DNA of 9,626 nt from AM-2324 sp042091035. GTDB lineage: Bacteria > Bacteroidota > Bacteroidia > Chitinophagales > Saprospiraceae. The translations under genes and the position numbers were made by a program. Every line of letters begins with the position of its first letter. Positions within the stretch are counted from its first letter, which is position 1. The notes under the pieces are model-generated. The model did no database searches, was not told the DNA's origin, and saw only the letters and a list, made by a program, of their open reading frames with translations. The stretch covers positions 1 to 9,626 of the forward strand of contig JBELIG010000118.1 in NCBI GenBank assembly GCA_042091035.1, written 5' to 3'. Shown here piece after piece: positions 6,714-9,626 of this stretch.

Positions 6714-7614
6714 CCAAATTTTTCTTTAAGGATTCATAATTGGACAGATTGGACTTTAATCTTTTGTTGAATGAGATCGTATCTGCAATATGTTCAGGTT
6801 TTGAAGGACCAATAAGCATACCGTGAACTCTTGGGTCTAATTGAGCCAGGGTCATGCCTAGCTGATGCATATTTTCTATTGGTGTATCCGGATTATTCTG
6901 ATTGAAGTTGTTGACTGAGGTTCTTAGGTGGTCTATTCTGCTTTTAAATGGATCTAGGTCAAGTCCTCTTTGTTTTACAGAGCTTGAATTGCTATAGTCA
7001 GAATGTAATTTAATGCCACCACCGCTCAGACCATAGGCTATTGTTTTTGCAAAAGGTATCAATTCGTTGTAGTAATCAAGATGACTTTGAATGGCATTCT
7101 GTTTCGCCTGTAAGTAGGGCTTTTTACTCAAGGATTTTATACTTGGTAGATAAGCTGTTGGATGCTTTATTCCAGAAAAACCCAAGGCTTGATTTGCAGA
7201 ACACAAGGACTCCATACACTTTACAGAGACATCAATAGCTGCTGCATCTTCTCGATTGTCCCAATGAATCATCATGCAGTCAAACTGCTCGCCAAATAGA
7301 TCTGAATAATGTTGATGATTTATAGATAGGAAAGAAGGTTTTAGGTTATTCTTTGAAGAACCATCATTACTTAATGCGCCAATCTTGACCATTATCTTTA
7401 AATCCGAAACCCCTGTACTTTTAATCCATTCCTTCAGCCATTGTTCTGCTTTTCGAAAATCGGCTGAATTTTTATTGATAGGGTAGTTCGTTGCTGTATC
7501 TATACAGCGCTCTCCAGCTTGGTACCATTGGTCCAGTAAATCGAAGGCCATTTTTTTTGAAATGGTCCAGGCCCACATGGCAGTTCCCAAGCATAATTCA
7601 TAAGGCTCTTTCAT
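6706..7614 (-). CDS. Aldo/keto reductase family protein
   Basis: This 302-residue TIM-barrel oxidoreductase probably reduces a carbonyl with NADPH. The classical catalytic tetrad is complete: D39 and Y44 in IDTATNYP, K77 in MVKIG and H117 in MMIHW. The amino-terminal LGTAMWAW (9-16) and C-terminal GMLIGPSKPEHIAD region fit the fold and cofactor site. The middle of the barrel is divergent and I cannot name a subfamily or substrate. It overlaps the upstream glycosyltransferase by one base (TAATG) and the downstream FAD enzyme by eight. A tight pairing of a reductase with an oxidase suggests they act on one metabolite, for example successive or opposing redox steps on a sugar, but that is an inference. 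An A8 run in the sense strand (7551-7558) is the only coding oddity, and the frame is intact. Confidence 0.87.
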   Translation of the reverse strand: MKEPYELCLGTAMWAWTISKKMAFDLLDQWYQAGERCIDTATNYPINKNSADFRKAEQWLKEWIKSTGVSDLKIMVKIGALSNDGSSKNNLKPSFLSINHQHYSDLFGEQFDCMMIHWDNREDAAAIDVSVKCMESLCSANQALGFSGIKHPTAYLPSIKSLSKKPYLQAKQNAIQSHLDYYNELIPFAKTIAYGLSGGGIKLHSDYSNSSSVKQRGLDLDPFKSRIDHLRTSVNNFNQNNPDTPIENMHQLGMTLAQLDPRVHGMLIGPSKPEHIADTISFNKRLKSNLSNYESLKKNLDG

Positions 7615-8342
7615 TAAGCTTTTGGCTTTAACTGTTTAAGGGCTATCATGGAAAGGATGTATTTTTTTGCAAGCGGCAGTATTTTCACCTTACTACTACC
7701 TGCATCATCTGTCCATTTCACCGGAAGCTCGAAGATCTTATAGTTTAACCACTCTGCAGTGGTCAATAATTCCGTTGAGAAAAACCAGCCGTCATTTTGC
7801 GCACCAGATTCCATCAGTGCTTGCAGTTTATCTCGCTTTAGCCATTTGAATCCGCACATCCCATCTGAAAATTTCACACCGAGGTAAGCCTTAAGCAATC
7901 CGTTGAACACTCTAGAGGAGAGTTCTCGTTTAAACGTTCTATTTACAACTTTTGAATGCCTATGCAAACGGCTAGCATATACGAGGTCGAAATCTTGAAG
8001 GGTAAGGGCATCCATAGCTGCTTTGAAATGGGATAAATCGGTTGCGAGATCAAGATCCATATAGCCTACAATATCTGCATTTGATTGAGTCCAAGATGTC
8101 TTGAGTGCTAAACCTACACCACGCCTTGGAACCTTTACCAATTGAATATTGGCATAGATATTTGAGAGATTTATTGCGAGCTCTTCAGTTTTGTCAGTTG
8201 AGCCATTGTCTGCAATTACAATGTTCCATTTGCTGATATCCTGATATTGTTTTTTGATATAGGCATGTAGCAAACGAACCTGCTGGTCTAAGGTTTCTTC
8301 TTCGTTGAGTACAGGGATGGTGATGTCAAAGGTCATATACAT
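7614..8342 (-). CDS. GT2 glycosyltransferase, polyprenyl-phosphate (DPM1/dolichyl-phosphate-type) family
   Basis: This 242-residue GT-A fold enzyme transfers a sugar from a nucleotide donor, in this family usually to a polyprenyl or dolichyl phosphate at the cytosolic membrane face. Marks are TIPVLNEEETLDQQV (8-22), IADNGSTDKTEE (43-54) for nucleotide binding, PRRGVGLALKTSW (72-84), the DLD metal-binding motif at 96-98, SDGMCGFKWLKR (159-170) and NDGWFFSTELL (183-193). There is no transmembrane domain, so this is the short soluble form; no GtrA-like flippase or second glycosyltransferase is visible nearby. It is the first gene of the five-gene minus-strand run. ATG at 8342 is taken; the ATG two codons later (8336) is equally possible and leaves the conserved TFDITIP start. 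No strong TAnnTTTG element was found upstream on the minus strand. Confidence 0.9.
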   Translation of the reverse strand: MYMTFDITIPVLNEEETLDQQVRLLHAYIKKQYQDISKWNIVIADNGSTDKTEELAINLSNIYANIQLVKVPRRGVGLALKTSWTQSNADIVGYMDLDLATDLSHFKAAMDALTLQDFDLVYASRLHRHSKVVNRTFKRELSSRVFNGLLKAYLGVKFSDGMCGFKWLKRDKLQALMESGAQNDGWFFSTELLTTAEWLNYKIFELPVKWTDDAGSSKVKILPLAKKYILSMIALKQLKPKA

Positions 8343-8427
8343 AATTTTCCGTTTGGCAAAATATTGAATTTGCTCGACAATACAGATAGGAAGGGCTAAA
8401 GACTTTACATTAGATTTTGAGATGTAT

Positions 8428-8448
8428 TAATATTTGCGTCTAATATTT
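8428..8448. repeat. AATATTT direct repeat, period 13 bp, in divergent intergenic region
   Basis: AATATTT (within TAATATTT) occurs at 8429-8435 and 8442-8448, 13 bases apart, in the 247-bp gap between the minus-strand glycosyltransferase and the plus-strand gene at 8590. A CG-containing block follows each copy. The gap otherwise holds only AT-rich sequence and the candidate plus-strand promoter. The pair resembles the one at 1598-1620. Function is not known and AT-rich chance is possible. Confidence 0.35.
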
Positions 8449-8522
8449 AGCGAGCTTTATCGAATAGGAGGATAGAATTTAAACCTTATATGGATATTTT
8501 TATTTAGTTTAAGAAGTAAATA

Positions 8523-8553
8523 CTTTAAAGTGTTTGCAGATTTAATATTTTTG
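8523..8553 (+). promoter_or_regulatory. Candidate Bacteroidota-type promoter of the coiled-coil gene
   Basis: TATTTTTG at 8546-8553 matches the Bacteroidota -7 element TAnnTTTG. The -33 element is not convincing: CTTTAAAG at 8523-8530 sits at roughly the right distance but is only T-rich. A TTTG at 8533-8536 is better in sequence but only 9 bases from the -7 box. Transcription would start near 8560, leaving about a 30-base leader. Confidence 0.4.
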
Positions 8554-8589
8554 AGTTTTATGGGACGAATGAAAATAAATTAAGGATTA

Positions 8590-9606
8590 ATGGATAAGGG
8601 TAATTCTAGATCATTCTGGAAAAGAAAAGAAGGTTTTGCAGGTGGCGTGTTTCTTGGTTTGATAGGTTTCTCTGCTGCATTTCTAATTGCAAGGTTTGGA
8701 GAGCTACTTATTGCATCTCTGAGCAGTACACTAAATTTAGTGATTGCAATAGTTGTTGTTGCAGCATTACTGTACATGTTTGTAGATCCCAAAATGAGAT
8801 CGCTTATCTGGTACATGTATAAATCTACTATGCGAAAGATTACCAGTTTCTTTGTGACTGTTGATCCAATAAATATTCTTAAAAGTTATGCGGAGTCTTT
8901 GGGGGATAACTTAAAAAAGATGGGCAAGCAAATCAATCAGCTGCGTGCTCAGATGCATAAGTTGAATGAGACGATATATAAGAACAACCAAGAAATTCAT
9001 ACGAATTTGCAACTAGCCTCAGAAGCGAAGGATAAGCAAAAGGAAAAGACGATGATTCTGAAGTCTCGAAAAGCTGGAAGACTTAAAGAATCAAATATGA
9101 AGCTTCAAAACCTCCACAGTAAGATGGAGGTGATGTATAGAGTGCTTAGTAAGATGTTTGAGAACTCAGAAATCTTAAAAGAGGATATAGAAGATCAGGT
9201 AGAGATCAAGGTTCAGGAAAGGAAAGCTATCCACGCTTCTCATGGTGCCATGAAGTCGGCTATGAATATTATGTCTGGATCGAATGATAAACGAATGGTA
9301 TTTGAGGAAGCACTTGAAGCTATTGCAGAAGACGTTGGGTCTAAAGTGGGAGAAATGGAACGATTTATGGATCTTTCTTCGAATTTCATGGATTCAGTTG
9401 ATCTCCAAAGTGGTGTTTTTGAGGAAAAAGGTCTAAAAATGTTGGAAGAGTGGGAAACTGGTGGCGTTTCAAAGATACTTGGAGATGAGAAAGATAATCT
9501 TTTGATTGAAGCAAGGGATGAAGAAAATATACTAGATCTGAACCAACCTATACGCAAGCCTGAGAAATCGGGAAGAGCAAACCAGTATGACTCATTTTTT
9601 GAGTAG
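8590..9606 (+). CDS. Membrane-anchored coiled-coil protein of unknown function
   Basis: I do not recognise this 338-residue protein. It begins with a short basic stretch, then two predicted membrane helices (about 16-35 and 48-64), forming a hairpin whose ends should face the cytosol. A basic amphipathic segment follows (about 68-90) before a long heptad-like, highly charged coiled-coil region (about 97-215). A second helical region runs at about 236-290, after which the tail is polar and acidic, ending in DSFFE. It has no enzyme motif and contains no cysteine. The overall look, a hydrophobic anchor plus a long helical hairpin, recalls PspA/IM30 or other membrane-stress coiled-coil proteins; that is only an impression of shape. 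The ATG at 8590 is fixed by an in-frame TAA at 8581-8583 just upstream. A 5-bp gap to the next start suggests co-transcription with an unseen partner. Confidence 0.85.
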   Translation: MDKGNSRSFWKRKEGFAGGVFLGLIGFSAAFLIARFGELLIASLSSTLNLVIAIVVVAALLYMFVDPKMRSLIWYMYKSTMRKITSFFVTVDPINILKSYAESLGDNLKKMGKQINQLRAQMHKLNETIYKNNQEIHTNLQLASEAKDKQKEKTMILKSRKAGRLKESNMKLQNLHSKMEVMYRVLSKMFENSEILKEDIEDQVEIKVQERKAIHASHGAMKSAMNIMSGSNDKRMVFEEALEAIAEDVGSKVGEMERFMDLSSNFMDSVDLQSGVFEEKGLKMLEEWETGGVSKILGDEKDNLLIEARDEENILDLNQPIRKPEKSGRANQYDSFFE

Positions 9607-9611
9607 ATATT

Positions 9612-9626
9612 ATGAGCTTTGAAAAA
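9612..9626 (+). CDS. Start of a further gene, cut by the window end
   Basis: ATG at 9612 begins an open frame reading MSFEK before the window ends. It starts 5 bases after the stop codon of the coiled-coil gene, on the same strand, so it is probably the next gene of the same operon. Five codons give no clue to function, and a different start further downstream is possible. Confidence 0.4.

Noticed and set aside
8343..8589. Minus-strand promoter for the five-gene run
   Set aside because: No exact TAnnTTTG element occurs on the minus strand in this gap; the closest ATATTTTG reading has the wrong spacing, so no site is called.
9240..9557. Minus-strand open frame of 105 codons inside the coiled-coil gene
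   Set aside because: The translation is serine-, phenylalanine- and isoleucine-rich with no motif, typical of an antisense shadow of a Glu/Lys-rich coding region.

Overview
The window looks like a piece of a Bacteroidota chromosome, probably a marine or halotolerant Cytophagales-like bacterium. Four observations support this. The DNA is AT-rich. Start codons mostly lack a good Shine-Dalgarno sequence. Two leader regions carry exact matches to the Bacteroidota -7 promoter element TAnnTTTG. The gene set (NhaD, DusB, a class II CCA enzyme with an HD domain, YihY/BrkB, a YbgC-type thioesterase) fits that phylum. The placement below phylum is an inference from overall protein character, not from a marker gene.

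Layout: (1) 19-1484, minus strand: an NhaD-type Na+/H+ antiporter followed by a clear hairpin terminator. (2) 1485-1702: a divergent promoter region with a 13-bp-period direct repeat. (3) 1703-4150, plus strand: a two-gene tRNA-maturation operon, dusB then a CCA-adding/poly(A) polymerase family enzyme with an HD domain. (4) 4147-8342, minus strand: a five-gene run read from high to low coordinates. Its genes are a polyprenyl-phosphate-type GT2 glycosyltransferase, an aldo/keto reductase, a DAO-family FAD oxidoreductase, a hotdog acyl-CoA thioesterase and a YihY/BrkB membrane protein. All junctions are overlaps or gaps of a few bases, so translational coupling is likely. This run meets the dusB-cca operon tail to tail with overlapping stop codons. 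(5) 8343-8589: a second divergent intergenic region, again with an AATATTT direct repeat of 13-bp period. (6) 8590-9606, plus strand: an unrecognised membrane-anchored coiled-coil protein. It is followed after 5 bp by the first five codons of another gene cut off by the window end.

Most of the window is core metabolism and housekeeping. The parts least explained by standard annotation are the GT2-AKR-FAD trio, which looks like a small sugar or glycolipid modification module, and the coiled-coil membrane protein at 8590. No mobile elements, CRISPR arrays, tRNAs or rRNAs were seen, and no gene looks broken.
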